Shown: positions 8,189 to 17,840 of the stretch, piece after piece
How positions within the stretch are numbered: position 1 is the first letter of the stretch
How the letters are laid out: each line of letters begins with the position of its first letter
NCBI GenBank assembly: GCA_029780115.1
Contig: JAKOZG010000004.1
Span: forward strand, 184,607 to 248,606
Direction of reading: 5' to 3'
Length of the DNA stretch: 64,000 nucleotides
Origin: Thermotogota bacterium
GTDB lineage: Bacteria > Thermotogota > Thermotogae > Petrotogales > Petrotogaceae
The notes under the pieces: generated by a model
The model's database searches: none
What the model was told of the DNA's origin: nothing
The model's input: the letters and a program-made list of their open reading frames with translations, nothing else
Translations under genes and position numbers: made by a program

Positions 8189-9058
8189 TTACTTTGTCAC
8201 TAGCTGTAGATCAACAGGGAAATAGATAGTTCCTGTTTGCAAAAATTCGTAGGCTTTTTCAACTGCCAACTCGCCCATTCGATAAGGTTGTTGAGCAATA
8301 GTAGCACTTAATTCTCCTCTTTTCACTGATTCTAAAGCATCGGGAGTGGCATCAAATCCAACTACTATTATATCTTTCAATTTTCCAGCAGCTTTTATAG
8401 CCTCAATAGCTCCAAGTGCCATTTCATCGTTATGTGCAAAAACAGCGTTAATGTCAGGATGAGCTTGAAGTAAATTTTCCATTACTGTTAGTCCTTCGGC
8501 TCTGTTGTAATTAGCAGTTTGCCTTGCAACGACTTGGATGCCTGGATATTTTTCTATTACCTCATTAAAACCTTTTCCTCTATCTCTTGCAGAAGATGTT
8601 CCAGGAATACCAACTAGTTCAATTACTTTTCCTTTTCCTCCTAATTTTTCAGCAATGTATTCACCGGCGAGTCTTCCTCCTGCTACGTTGTCTGAAGCTA
8701 TATGTAACAATACTTTTCCACCACTTGCACCCCTATCTACAGTTATTACCGGAATTTTAGCTACATTAGCTTCTTCTATAGCGGCTACAACGGCATCACT
8801 ATCAGTTGGATTAATTAAGAGGATATCTACCTTTTGCCCTATTAAGTCTTCTACGTCATTCAATTGTTTTGCAGAATCATCCCGTGCATCTACGACTTTT
8901 ATATCGACTCCTAATTCTTTTGCTTTATCTTTAGCTCCATTTGCAAGATCCACAAAGAAAGGGTTGTTTAAAGTTGATACAGAAAGTCCTAGAGTGAAAG
9001 CGAAACTTAAAGATGTGACTAATAATGCTAAGATACTGAGTAACACTACCTTTTTCAT
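8189..9058 (-). CDS. rbsB: Ribose ABC transporter, periplasmic binding protein
   Basis: This protein captures D-ribose in the periplasm and delivers it to RbsAC. The 289-residue protein starts with a signal peptide (MKKVVLL, hydrophobic core, SFAFTLG) and lacks a lipobox Cys, so it should be a soluble periplasmic protein. The type-I sugar-binding fold is shown by STLNNPFF, NPTDSDAV, the TVDRGA hinge region and the FAHNDEMALGA motif. The start ATG at 9058 has a strong SD (GAGGAGGTG). The 147-base gap to rbsC is large for an operon and may hold extra control, but no clear promoter is seen in it. Confidence 0.93.
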   Translation of the reverse strand: MKKVVLLSILALLVTSLSFAFTLGLSVSTLNNPFFVDLANGAKDKAKELGVDIKVVDARDDSAKQLNDVEDLIGQKVDILLINPTDSDAVVAAIEEANVAKIPVITVDRGASGGKVLLHIASDNVAGGRLAGEYIAEKLGGKGKVIELVGIPGTSSARDRGKGFNEVIEKYPGIQVVARQTANYNRAEGLTVMENLLQAHPDINAVFAHNDEMALGAIEAIKAAGKLKDIIVVGFDATPDALESVKRGELSATIAQQPYRMGELAVEKAYEFLQTGTIYFPVDLQLVTK

Positions 9059-9205
9059 TTTACTGCACCTCCTCTTTAGATATAATTTAGTTACAAGAAC
9101 ACAGTTTAATTTTCATCGTTGGAATTTATGATTTATATTAATTTATTTTATGAGTAAAGACTTTCCAAAAAAATTTCTAAAGATCCATTAATAAAAAATT
9201 ACGCG

Positions 9206-10126
9206 TTAATCCGATCTTTCTAAAAGAACCGCAAGTAAGATTATTACACCCTTTACTAAATCTTGATAAAATGGAGATATATTCATTAAATTCATTCCAT
9301 TGTTGATAGTTCCTAATAACAAAGCTCCAAATAAAGTTCCCAAAACTCCTCCACTTCCTCCAGAAAGGCTAGCACCTCCAAGTACCACTGTTGCAATTGC
9401 ATCAAGTTCGTATCCTTGCCCAAAAGTAGGTTGGGCACTATTTAATCTTGCAGTTAAAATCATGGCACTAACCGCTGCAAATAATCCACTAATTGTATAA
9501 ACAATTATTTTATATCTTTCCACATTTACACCACTAAGTTTTGTAGCTTCTTCATTACCACCTATAGCGTAAATGTACAGTCCTAGTTTGGTCTTTTTCA
9601 ATAGGTACAAAACAAGGAAAAATATACCGAACATGATTATAACAGGAACAGGTATACCTAAAATATCTCCTCTACCTATGAATCTAAAATTATTAGGGAA
9701 AATCGAGATGGGAATTCCTTGCGTATAAGCTAGGGTTAAACTTCTACCAATTGCCATAGTTGCTAAAGTTACTATAAAAGGTTGAATTTTCCCTTTAGAA
9801 ATTACAACGCCGTTAAATAGTCCCATAATAGCACCTATCAATAAACCTACTATTATCCCTAATAAAACCTTTCCTCCTTTAACGATAGAAGCCATTACAA
9901 CAGCGCTAAATGCAAAGATAGAACCTACAGAAAGGTCAATTCCTCCACTTATTATTACCAAAGTCATTCCAAAACCCAAAATTGCTGTGATTGAAACTTG
10001 TCTTAGTACATTAACAATGTTGGAAATATTGAAAAAACTCTCGGTGAAGATGGAAAGTATAATAAACAAGACTATAAATCCAACTAAAGCAGGGTTTTTT
10101 CTCATAAAAGTTAGGATCTTAGACAT
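9206..10126 (-). CDS. rbsC: Ribose ABC transporter permease
   Basis: This is the membrane channel subunit of the ribose importer. The 306-residue protein has about eight to ten hydrophobic segments and the family hallmarks GGIDLSVGSI near residue 65 and the GGASLSGGSGG loop near residue 250. The start ATG at 10126 overlaps the end of rbsA by 8 bases; an in-frame TTG 6 bases upstream is the alternative. The overlap suggests translational coupling with rbsA, giving matched subunit numbers. Confidence 0.92.
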   Translation of the reverse strand: MSKILTFMRKNPALVGFIVLFIILSIFTESFFNISNIVNVLRQVSITAILGFGMTLVIISGGIDLSVGSIFAFSAVVMASIVKGGKVLLGIIVGLLIGAIMGLFNGVVISKGKIQPFIVTLATMAIGRSLTLAYTQGIPISIFPNNFRFIGRGDILGIPVPVIIMFGIFFLVLYLLKKTKLGLYIYAIGGNEEATKLSGVNVERYKIIVYTISGLFAAVSAMILTARLNSAQPTFGQGYELDAIATVVLGGASLSGGSGGVLGTLFGALLLGTINNGMNLMNISPFYQDLVKGVIILLAVLLERSD

Positions 10127-11609
10127 TTTCAACCAACCCCGTACCTGCTTTTAAAATTCTCTCAGGTGTAATTTCTCCTTTTTCTAATATTTCAATCATT
10201 TTACCTCTATGCATTACCATGACTCTATCACATAGCCCAGTTATTTCCGGGATTTCAGAAGTCACCAATATCACCCCTATACCGCTATTTGCTAAATTAT
10301 TTATAAGTTTATACACTTCAATTTTTGCTCCAACGTCTATTCCTCTTGTGGGTTCGACTAATATCGCAACTTTAGGTTTTTTTAAGAGAAACTTTGCAAG
10401 AACAACTTTTTGTTGATTTCCCCCAGAGAGATTTTTCACTTTTTGATGTTCTCCCGAAACTTTAATATTATAATCTTTTATTTGTTTTTTCGTTGTTTCT
10501 GTAGCCTTTTTCCATTTAATGTTCAAGGAAGGAGCGAATATATCACAATTGGGAAGGGTTATATTTTGAACTACATCTAAGAGAAGAACAAGACCCTGTG
10601 ATTTTCTATCTTCAGGGACAAGAACAATCCCTGCTTTAAGAGCTTGTTGTGGACTTTTAAGTTCTAATAAGGGTTGCTTATCTATTATAAATTTTTTAAA
10701 TTTTGTTCTATATACCCCATATAAACCTAGAGCTAATTCTGATTTTCCACACCCAACAAGCCCCGTTATTCCAAAAATTTCTCCTTTTTTCACATTAAAA
10801 GAAACGGGAGCTACATACCCAATTACTTCAAAATCTTCAACTTCTAATATAATTTCATCTTGAACTTTATTGTATTTAGGGAACATTTCTTTTATTTCTC
10901 GGCCTACCATCATTTTGACAAGTTCTTCACTACTAATTTCTTCAATGTTTTTTGTTCCTATTAGTTTTCCATCTCTTAAAACAGTAACTCTATCTGCAAT
11001 TTGATAAACTTCTCCTAATTTATGAGTGATGAAAATAATAGATATACCCTTTTCTTTAAGTTCTTTCATTATTTCGAAAAGGATTTGTGTTTCGTGTTCA
11101 GAAATAGTAGCTGTAGGTTCATCCATGACTATAATTTTTGCGTTAGAAGATATAGCTTTGGCAATCTCTACTAACTGTTTTTCGGAGACATTTAATTTAG
11201 AAACTTTTGTTTGCGGGTCTATCTCAAATCCTAGCATTTGAAGATACTTTTTTGATTCTTCAACCATCTTATGAAAATTTAAATTTAGAGGGCTCCCAAA
11301 TTCTTTTCCTAGAAATATATTTTCAGCAATTGAAAGATTTTCTGCAAGCATTAATTCTTGATGAATAATGGCAATGCCATGTCTTTTGGCGTCTAAAGGA
11401 GAATTAAATTCAACCTTTTTACCGTTTAAGAAGATTTCTCCACTATCAGGCTTATAAATTCCTCCTAATATTTTAATTAAAGTGCTCTTTCCTGCTCCGT
11501 TTTCTCCTACCAAGGCATGAATTTCATTTTCTTTCAGATTAAAAGATACTTTATCAAGAGCCACTACCCCTGGAAAAGTTTTGGTTATTTCTTTCATTTC
11601 TAACAACAT
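10119..11609 (-). CDS. rbsA: Ribose ABC transporter, ATP-binding protein (two ABC domains)
   Basis: This ATPase drives ribose import. The 496-residue protein holds two ABC cassettes. The first has an intact Walker A (GENGAGKST), a degenerate signature (LNVSEKQLVEIA) and Walker B (IIVMDEP). The second has a weaker P-loop (GLVGCGKSE) and an intact LSGGNQQKV signature. This asymmetry is normal for RbsA/MglA. The ATG at 11609 shares its A with the rbsD stop (TAATG), and CAGGAG lies upstream. A longer frame reaching 11657 would start inside rbsD and is not supported. Confidence 0.93.
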   Translation of the reverse strand: MLLEMKEITKTFPGVVALDKVSFNLKENEIHALVGENGAGKSTLIKILGGIYKPDSGEIFLNGKKVEFNSPLDAKRHGIAIIHQELMLAENLSIAENIFLGKEFGSPLNLNFHKMVEESKKYLQMLGFEIDPQTKVSKLNVSEKQLVEIAKAISSNAKIIVMDEPTATISEHETQILFEIMKELKEKGISIIFITHKLGEVYQIADRVTVLRDGKLIGTKNIEEISSEELVKMMVGREIKEMFPKYNKVQDEIILEVEDFEVIGYVAPVSFNVKKGEIFGITGLVGCGKSELALGLYGVYRTKFKKFIIDKQPLLELKSPQQALKAGIVLVPEDRKSQGLVLLLDVVQNITLPNCDIFAPSLNIKWKKATETTKKQIKDYNIKVSGEHQKVKNLSGGNQQKVVLAKFLLKKPKVAILVEPTRGIDVGAKIEVYKLINNLANSGIGVILVTSEIPEITGLCDRVMVMHRGKMIEILEKGEITPERILKAGTGLVENV

Positions 11610-12004
11610 TAGAAGATCACTCCTGAAATTAACATAATATTTGAAAAAGACGTACATTCGCCGGTTCTAATAAAATATTTGGACATTTTGGCCTTTTCTT
11701 TAAAATTTTCGTGAGGGATTTTTACAATTTCTAGACCCTGAAATAATTTAATTACTCCATTGTAATTGTTGATGTTTTTATGCTCCATTTCTTCGGCTAT
11801 GACTACTTTTTCTACTGCTAATTCTTTTAATAAAACTTCTATCGTTTCCAAAAAACCTGGTTTTCCTTTATCCAAAACAATATCTGCATATTCAATACCT
11901 TTGGGGATAGGATAACCCATGTCAACAACACTAATTATATCTTTATGACCAAGTGATGCTATAAAAGCTGATATTTTAGAGTTAAAGATCCCAGTTTTTT
12001 TCAT
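11609..12004 (-). CDS. rbsD: D-ribose pyranase
   Basis: RbsD converts beta-D-ribopyranose to the furanose form that ribokinase uses. The 131-residue protein matches the family over its full length: GIFNSKISAFIASLGHKD (with the conserved His) near the N-terminus, DMGYPIP, the LDKGKPGF motif, and the C-terminal RTGECTSFSN motif carrying the active-site Asn region. The ATG follows GAAGGAGATAAAAACC, and the gene starts 5 bases after the rbsR stop. It is translationally coupled to rbsA by a one-base overlap. Confidence 0.92.
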   Translation of the reverse strand: MKKTGIFNSKISAFIASLGHKDIISVVDMGYPIPKGIEYADIVLDKGKPGFLETIEVLLKELAVEKVVIAEEMEHKNINNYNGVIKLFQGLEIVKIPHENFKEKAKMSKYFIRTGECTSFSNIMLISGVIF

Positions 12005-12009
12005 GGTTT

Positions 12010-12990
12010 TTATCTCCTTCTCGTGCTTTCTCTAACTACAAGTTGATTTTGAAAAAGTTTTACAGGCATGTAATCATCTTTTTTTATAAGTAATCTGTAT
12101 ATTATTTCAGCAGCGACTTTTCCCATTTCATATATTGGTTGACTAACAGTTGTTAATGCGGGAGAAAACATCTTGCTAAACATTATGTCATCATATCCAG
12201 TTACACTTACATCCTCGGGGACTTTTATCTTTCGTTCCTTGAAACTTTCTACAACCCCATAGGCAATCAGATCATTTGAACAGACGACTACATCGGGTAT
12301 TTTTTTAATTTTCTTTCCATTGATTAGACCAGATTTGTAAGTATATTCACCTTCCAAGAGTTCATACTCAACATTATATTTTTTGGTGAAATCTTCAAAA
12401 GCTCTTAACCTTTCGAAGGCACTAAATATTTCTTTTTTCCCGCTGATGAAAACGTATTTTTTGTGATTCGTAGAATATAAATAATTTAAAAGATCTTCCA
12501 TTCCCTTGTAATGGTTTGAAGACACATAAGAAAATCGGTTGTCCTTTATCACTCTATCTATAAAAACTATAGGAATATTTATTTGATTAAATTTGTCAAT
12601 ATGGTCACCAATACCAGAATATAATATTCCATCAACTTTTTTTTCTGCTAGAATATTAAACAATTTTTCTTCTTGATCAACAGCATTATCCGAGTTACAA
12701 ATTATTACTGAATAACCTTTTGATCTAAGATAATCCTCAGCACCTCTAACAAGCGTTGCAAAAAATGGGTTAGCAATATTAGGTATTATTATTCCTATGG
12801 TATCTGTATATCCCACCCTTAGACTTCTTGCAAGAGCATCTGGGTAATAATTTAATTTGTCGATCGCCTTTAGAACCTTTTCTTTTGTTTGTTTTTTTAC
12901 AGGAGAGGAACCATTTATCACTCTTGAAACTGTTGAAATAGACACCCCGGCTTCTTTAGCAATATCTTTAATGGTTATTTTATCAGGCAT
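12010..12990 (-). CDS. rbsR: LacI-family transcriptional repressor of the ribose operon
   Basis: This is a DNA-binding regulator, probably a repressor relieved by ribose or a ribose derivative. The 326-residue protein has a LacI helix-turn-helix at the N-terminus (ITIKDIAKEAGVSISTVSRV) with the hinge helix ARSLRVG, then a periplasmic-binding-protein-like effector domain. The ATG at 12990 follows AAGGTGG; a GTG 9 bases upstream overlaps that SD and is less likely. Being first in rbsRDACBK, it should repress its own operon. Two identical operator-like palindromes lie just upstream. Confidence 0.85.
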   Translation of the reverse strand: MPDKITIKDIAKEAGVSISTVSRVINGSSPVKKQTKEKVLKAIDKLNYYPDALARSLRVGYTDTIGIIIPNIANPFFATLVRGAEDYLRSKGYSVIICNSDNAVDQEEKLFNILAEKKVDGILYSGIGDHIDKFNQINIPIVFIDRVIKDNRFSYVSSNHYKGMEDLLNYLYSTNHKKYVFISGKKEIFSAFERLRAFEDFTKKYNVEYELLEGEYTYKSGLINGKKIKKIPDVVVCSNDLIAYGVVESFKERKIKVPEDVSVTGYDDIMFSKMFSPALTTVSQPIYEMGKVAAEIIYRLLIKKDDYMPVKLFQNQLVVRESTRRR

Positions 12991-13016
12991 ACAAACCACC
13001 TTGTTAATTTTTTAAA

Positions 13017-13028
13017 GCAAACGTTTTC
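13017..13028. promoter_or_regulatory. Probable RbsR operator, proximal
   Basis: GCAAACGTTTTC is a pseudo-palindrome around AAACGTTT and is typical of LacI-family operators, which have a central CG. It lies about 27 bases upstream of the rbsR ATG, and an identical 12-base copy lies 76 bases further upstream. Confidence 0.7.
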
Positions 13029-13092
13029 ATAAATAATTCCACAAAATAAACGCTTTTTCTTGTTTTTCCGTTTTTTCTGTTAAATCTATCTT

Positions 13093-13104
13093 GCAAACGT
13101 TTTC
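13093..13104. promoter_or_regulatory. Probable RbsR operator, distal
   Basis: This is a second exact copy of GCAAACGTTTTC. Two identical sites 76 bases centre to centre would suit looping by a tetramer or double occupancy over the rbs promoter region. Confidence 0.7.
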
Positions 13105-13198
13105 CTTTACTATTATTAGTTTAACATTTCTAAAAAAGATTTGCAAATCTTATTGTGAATAATTACAGGTAGTTGACAAGAGTTAATAACGTTTAAAC

Positions 13199-14131
13199 TC
13201 AAATTTCTTTTATTTTCTCAACTTCTTTCTTTGCAGATCTTGTACTTTTTTCTTTATAAACACTATAAATAAAAAGGGCAAGTATAGTGACGATGTAAGG
13301 AATCATAGATGTAATTTGAGATGGGATATTTATATTTTGTAAACTAAAAGCAGCGCTTTCAAAAAAACCAAATATTAAAGACATGAGTAATATTCCAAGA
13401 GGTCTTCCACGCACTAGCACGATAATTGCCAAAGAAATCCAGCCTCGACCATTTGACATGTTTTCACTGAACAAGGTTACATAGCCAAGAGATAAAAAAG
13501 TACCTGCTGCTGCTGAGAAAATACCAGAAAGTAAGATAGAACTAAATTTTATTTTTTCCGGATTAATTCCTAGGGAACGAGCTGTTTCTTGATCTTCGCC
13601 CGTTGCCCTAAGTCTAAGACCAAATTTAGTATGAAAAATTATAAAATCGACGAAGAAAGCTAAAATGATTGCTATATAGACAATGAATGGATGTTTATTT
13701 AATATATTTGAAACGACAGGAATTTTATTTAGGCCAGGAATATCCCAGGTTGGTAGAGACTTAATTTGTGGAGATATGAAAGCTCCTTTAACGTTGAACA
13801 AATTTCTCAAAAGATATGTAGTTCCTCCAAGAGCTAGCATATTCATTCCAATACCTGTCAAGAATTCGTCTGTTTTTAATAAGATTGCAAAAAGTGAAAA
13901 TATTAGAGAGGCTACGACTCCGGAAATTAATGCAAATAGAAATCCCATCACCCAACTTTGAAAGTAAAAACTTCCTAAAACACCGAAGAATGCCCCTATT
14001 AACATCATTCCTTCCATAGAAATATTGAAAACATTTGCATAAAAAGTAAAAGTACCTCCCAAAGCTGAAAGGAGAATAGGAGTGGCACTACTAAAGCTAT
14101 CTCTTATTATTGAAATTAATATGTTATTCAT
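13199..14131 (-). CDS. BMP-type nucleoside ABC transporter permease (second permease)
   Basis: This is a membrane subunit of a purine/nucleoside importer (NupQ/YufQ type). The 310-residue protein is almost entirely hydrophobic. It carries the family motifs NISMEGMMLIGAFFG near residue 35 and RATGEDQETARSLGI near residue 175, the latter being the cytoplasmic coupling loop. It overlaps the preceding permease by 8 bases. It is the last gene of the transporter operon and ends about 200 bases before rbsR. Confidence 0.88.
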   Translation of the reverse strand: MNNILISIIRDSFSSATPILLSALGGTFTFYANVFNISMEGMMLIGAFFGVLGSFYFQSWVMGFLFALISGVVASLIFSLFAILLKTDEFLTGIGMNMLALGGTTYLLRNLFNVKGAFISPQIKSLPTWDIPGLNKIPVVSNILNKHPFIVYIAIILAFFVDFIIFHTKFGLRLRATGEDQETARSLGINPEKIKFSSILLSGIFSAAAGTFLSLGYVTLFSENMSNGRGWISLAIIVLVRGRPLGILLMSLIFGFFESAAFSLQNINIPSQITSMIPYIVTILALFIYSVYKEKSTRSAKKEVEKIKEI

Positions 14132-15179
14132 GAGCTTTCACAACCTTTTGAGTTTTTGAGTAAGCTTTTATCTTGTCTCCGTAATAAGAAAAAACACTTC
14201 TAGTTGAGACGACTAGTAAAACAATGGTAGCTTGAAGGACCATGATAAACTCTGAAGGGATAGAAGCTTCAAATTCCATTCCAACTCCACCTGATTTTAA
14301 GAAACCAAAAAATAAAGAAAAGAACGAAGTTTCGAGTATCCCATTAGCACCAACTATGGAGAGCATTACACCATCCCATCCATAATTAGCACCTATACCT
14401 TTAATAAACCTATGTTGTGTGCCTCCCAGAATAAGTAAAGCTCCAGCGAGGCCACTAAGAAAACCAGTATAAAACATAACCCACATCAAATTTTGTTCAT
14501 TGTCACAACCACCTATTCTAGAAAAATCGGGATTATGTCCCATCATTCTCCATTCATATCCTTTTTTAAAATATTTAACAACAAAATAAGATATCAAAAC
14601 AACAAAAATTGCGATGAAAAAGCTAGAATTCAGGTATTTAAAAGAAGGGAGAAAGTATTCTTTTTTTATCATCTTTGTAGCAGGAACATATGACTTTTTA
14701 TCTAGGAAAGGATAGGTAGCTAAATATAGAGTTAAGTAATCAGCTATAAAATTGAGCATCAAAGTCGTTAGCATTTCGTCCATTTTATATAACTTTTTAA
14801 GTATACCCGCAATTGAAGCGTAAAGACCGCCTATGATTCCAGAAAGTATTAAAATGGTAATTATTCCAAACCAACCAGGAAAGGGAAGATAATATCCCAA
14901 TAGAGCAGCGCTTAAAGCTCCAATTATTAGTTGTCCAGGCTGTCCAAGATTATTCACATTAGAACTAAATGCAATTGCTGCTGCTATACCCGTTAATATT
15001 AAAGGGGTAGAGTTGTTAAGTGTTGAAGTTATAGAAAACCACGAACCTAACCCGTAATCGTATAGGGCTTTATAGGCGTTAATAGGGGAATTCCCTTGGA
15101 TTTTTATTAATAATGCTCCAACCAGCAAAGAGAATATTATTCCAATAATTCCGGTAAGAATTTTATTTAAGCTTTTCAT
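14124..15179 (-). CDS. BMP-type nucleoside ABC transporter permease (first permease)
   Basis: This is the larger membrane subunit (NupP/YufP type, 351 aa), with an N-terminal hydrophobic segment, the NLGQPGQLIIGALSAA motif near residue 90 and the coupling-loop motif GHNPDFSRIGG near residue 215. It starts with an ATGA overlap with the stop of the ATPase gene and ends with an 8-base overlap with the next permease, so all three are probably translated together. Confidence 0.88.
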   Translation of the reverse strand: MKSLNKILTGIIGIIFSLLVGALLIKIQGNSPINAYKALYDYGLGSWFSITSTLNNSTPLILTGIAAAIAFSSNVNNLGQPGQLIIGALSAALLGYYLPFPGWFGIITILILSGIIGGLYASIAGILKKLYKMDEMLTTLMLNFIADYLTLYLATYPFLDKKSYVPATKMIKKEYFLPSFKYLNSSFFIAIFVVLISYFVVKYFKKGYEWRMMGHNPDFSRIGGCDNEQNLMWVMFYTGFLSGLAGALLILGGTQHRFIKGIGANYGWDGVMLSIVGANGILETSFFSLFFGFLKSGGVGMEFEASIPSEFIMVLQATIVLLVVSTRSVFSYYGDKIKAYSKTQKVVKAHE

Positions 15180-16690
15180 TCTTTTCCCCCCAACATATAC
15201 TCTCCAACTTCTTCTTTACTATGAACTGTTGGATCTAACTCTACTACAATTTTCCCATTTCTTATTACATAAACTCTGTCGCTTAAAGATAAAAGTTCGT
15301 CTAAATCGGCAGAAATTAATAAGATAGCTTTTCCTTTTTCTCTCATCTTTAGTATAACGTTGTGTACATATTCGATTGATCCAACATCTAAACCTCGTGT
15401 AGGCTGATCAAGAAGCAAAAAAGGCGCATCAAGACTAAATTCTCTAGCCAAAATTACTTTCTGTTGATTACCTCCAGAGAGGTGTTTAGGCATATCATTA
15501 ATTCCTCTTGCAACAATGTTGTATTGATTCAAAAGGTTATTTGAAAGAACCTTTGCCTTTGTCCAATTTATAAAGTATTTAAAGCTACTCAATTTATTGC
15601 CGAGATGGTGTGTCATAGAAAGATTTTCTGTTAAAGTTGCAGTTAAAGCCAAACCATATTTTTTCCTATCTGAAGGAATATAACTAATTAAAAACCTTCT
15701 TTCTTTAATCTCACTATTTGTAATTTCATTTTTGTCTATATATATTTTTCCATTGAGTGATTGAGATTCTCCAATGATAGTTTGGACCAGTTCAAGTTGA
15801 CCATTTCCCTCAATACCCGCTAATCCAACTATTTCTCCAGCCCTCACATATATATTTATATCTTGCAAAAATTTGTGTTTAGACTGCTTGAAATCCACTG
15901 TGAGATTTTCAGTTTTTAAGATGATTTGTCCAGGTTCAATTGGTTTTTTAGTTACAGATAAGATAACTTCTTTTCCGACCATCATTTTAGCAAGATTACT
16001 TTTTGTAAGATTTTTATTTTCTATTGAAGATACTATCCTTCCGCTTCGCATTATGGTTATTCTATCGGAAATTTCTAAGACTTCATCCAATTTATGACTT
16101 ATAAAAATAATAGTTTTTCCCATTTCCTTCATACTTTTAATTTCTGTAAACAGTTGTTCAGTTTCTTGAGGTGTTAAAACTGCAGTTGGTTCATCAAAGA
16201 TGAGTATGTCTACTTTCCTATAGAGTAATTTTAAAATTTCGACTTTTTGTCTAGCTGCTACAGAAAGATCAGAAGTAACGGCGTTTAAATCTAAATCAAA
16301 TCCATATCTTTTAGTTAATTCTTCTAATTCATTTATAGCTTCCTCTTTGTTAATAACTCCAAATTTTTTGGTTCTTTCCATTCCTAAAATCACGTTTTCA
16401 TATACCTTGAAAGATGGAATCAACATAAATTCTTGGTGAACCATGCCTATTCCAAAGTTTATAGCATCGCTGGGACTGTTAATTTTTACCTCATTCCCAT
16501 TTATGTATACCTGTCCACTTGATGGATGTACTAATCCATATAATATTTTCATCAAAGTGCTTTTTCCCGCACCATTCTCTCCAATCAAGGAATGAATTTC
16601 TCCCTTTTGCAGGGAGAAATTCACCTCTTCTAATGCAATAACATCTGGGGGATAAACTTTGTAAATATTTTTCATTTCTATGTAAGACAT
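15176..16690 (-). CDS. BMP-type nucleoside ABC transporter ATP-binding protein
   Basis: This is a double ABC ATPase (504 aa, NupO/YufO type) for nucleoside import. The first cassette has GENGAGKST and Walker B ILIFDEP with a degenerate signature. The second has a degenerate P-loop (GIEGNGQLE) but an intact LSGGNQQKV signature. The start ATG has a strong SD (AAAGGAG). It lies 22 bases after the binding-protein gene and overlaps the first permease by 4 bases. The two ribose and nucleoside ATPases in this region are paralogous; assignment to nucleosides rests on the BMP partner and the permeases. Confidence 0.88.
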   Translation of the reverse strand: MSYIEMKNIYKVYPPDVIALEEVNFSLQKGEIHSLIGENGAGKSTLMKILYGLVHPSSGQVYINGNEVKINSPSDAINFGIGMVHQEFMLIPSFKVYENVILGMERTKKFGVINKEEAINELEELTKRYGFDLDLNAVTSDLSVAARQKVEILKLLYRKVDILIFDEPTAVLTPQETEQLFTEIKSMKEMGKTIIFISHKLDEVLEISDRITIMRSGRIVSSIENKNLTKSNLAKMMVGKEVILSVTKKPIEPGQIILKTENLTVDFKQSKHKFLQDINIYVRAGEIVGLAGIEGNGQLELVQTIIGESQSLNGKIYIDKNEITNSEIKERRFLISYIPSDRKKYGLALTATLTENLSMTHHLGNKLSSFKYFINWTKAKVLSNNLLNQYNIVARGINDMPKHLSGGNQQKVILAREFSLDAPFLLLDQPTRGLDVGSIEYVHNVILKMREKGKAILLISADLDELLSLSDRVYVIRNGKIVVELDPTVHSKEEVGEYMLGGKE

Positions 16691-16712
16691 ATGAAATCTC
16701 CTTTATGGATGA

Positions 16713-17708
16713 CTATTCTCTATATTCTTTAACAGTAATTTTCCCTTCAATAACGTCCTTTTGTATTCCCAATATCTTTTCAACAGTCTCATTTGGAAGT
16801 ATTTGATAGGTATACTCATCTATTGCTAATCCAACTGCACCTTCTTTTAAACCGAGTTTGTATAGTGTGCCTGGTTTATAAGTTCCATCTATTATTTGCT
16901 TGAATACAAACTCTATTGATTTTCCTACTTCTTTTAACATACTTGTAATGACATGGCCAGGTGCTAGTGAGTTTTGGTTTGAGTCTACACCAATGGCATA
17001 TTTTCCTACTTCTTGAGCTGCTTGGATAACCCCAGCTCCCGTTAAACTCGCAATTTGAAATATGACATCTACTCCTTGAGAGTAGAGTTGCAGTGCTGCT
17101 TGTTTTCCTTTAACAGGGTCATCCCAGGTACCTACATAAATAGTCTTTACTTGAATTTCTGGATCTATGTATTTTGCACCTTGATCATATCCATAAACAA
17201 AAGATCTTATTACAATATCGTCATCCCCACCAACTGCTCCAATTAGTTTTTCGGGATTTATCCCTGGCAGTTCAGTCATAGAAGTAACTATTCCTGCAAC
17301 TACACCGGCCATAAAAGAACCTTCCTCTTCTATAAAATCAACGTTTGAAATAATTTCTTTATCGTCTTCGACAACAGTGTCAATGTTTACAAATATTTTG
17401 TTTGGGAACATTTCTGCTATTGACTTTAGTTCTTCTTCAAAACCATATGAAATAACAAAAACCACGTCAGCCCATCTTGCTGCAGTCATTAAACTTGGGT
17501 AATATAATGATGGATCAAAATTGCATTCCATCAGCTTTGTCTCGACCCCATAATCTTTTTCTAAATTTTTGATACCTTCATAACCAGAATCATAAAAGGA
17601 CTGATCTCCTAAAGAACCATTGATCACGTAAGCCACCTTTTTTGGAGCTGCAAAAATTGTAAATGTAAATAAAACAACCAAACAAAAAATAGTAAAAAAC
17701 CTTTTCAT
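16713..17708 (-). CDS. BMP-family (Med/BmpA) substrate-binding protein
   Basis: This is the extracytoplasmic binding subunit of the transporter; family members bind purine nucleosides. The 331-residue protein has a signal peptide (MKRFFTIF, hydrophobic core, FAAPKK) without a lipobox Cys, unlike the lipoproteins of Firmicutes. Family motifs include SLGDQSFYDSGYEG near residue 32, EEEGSFMAGVVAG near residue 127 and the late GVDSNQN motif near residue 243. The start is ATG with a perfect SD (GAAGGAGG). It is the first gene of the four-gene transporter operon and is preceded by a 20-base palindromic site. Confidence 0.9.
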   Translation of the reverse strand: MKRFFTIFCLVVLFTFTIFAAPKKVAYVINGSLGDQSFYDSGYEGIKNLEKDYGVETKLMECNFDPSLYYPSLMTAARWADVVFVISYGFEEELKSIAEMFPNKIFVNIDTVVEDDKEIISNVDFIEEEGSFMAGVVAGIVTSMTELPGINPEKLIGAVGGDDDIVIRSFVYGYDQGAKYIDPEIQVKTIYVGTWDDPVKGKQAALQLYSQGVDVIFQIASLTGAGVIQAAQEVGKYAIGVDSNQNSLAPGHVITSMLKEVGKSIEFVFKQIIDGTYKPGTLYKLGLKEGAVGLAIDEYTYQILPNETVEKILGIQKDVIEGKITVKEYRE

Positions 17709-17840
17709 ACTATAACCTCCTTCTTCAATTTTATGGATCGTAACTAACTGTAGAAATTTTAAACCATTAATTTTATAAAAGTTGCAGTTTTAAAAAATGT
17801 TTCTTAATTAAAAGACGCTCATTTAGAGTTTCTCTTCGAT

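Noticed and set aside
8538..9131. A 197-codon open frame on the plus strand opposite rbsB
   Set aside because: It lies antisense to a clear rbsB gene, has no SD and shows the composition of a shadow frame.
13184..13200. A third RbsR operator (AACGTTTAAAC)
   Set aside because: Only the central AACGTT matches, and it sits at the end of the permease gene, so it is not convincing.
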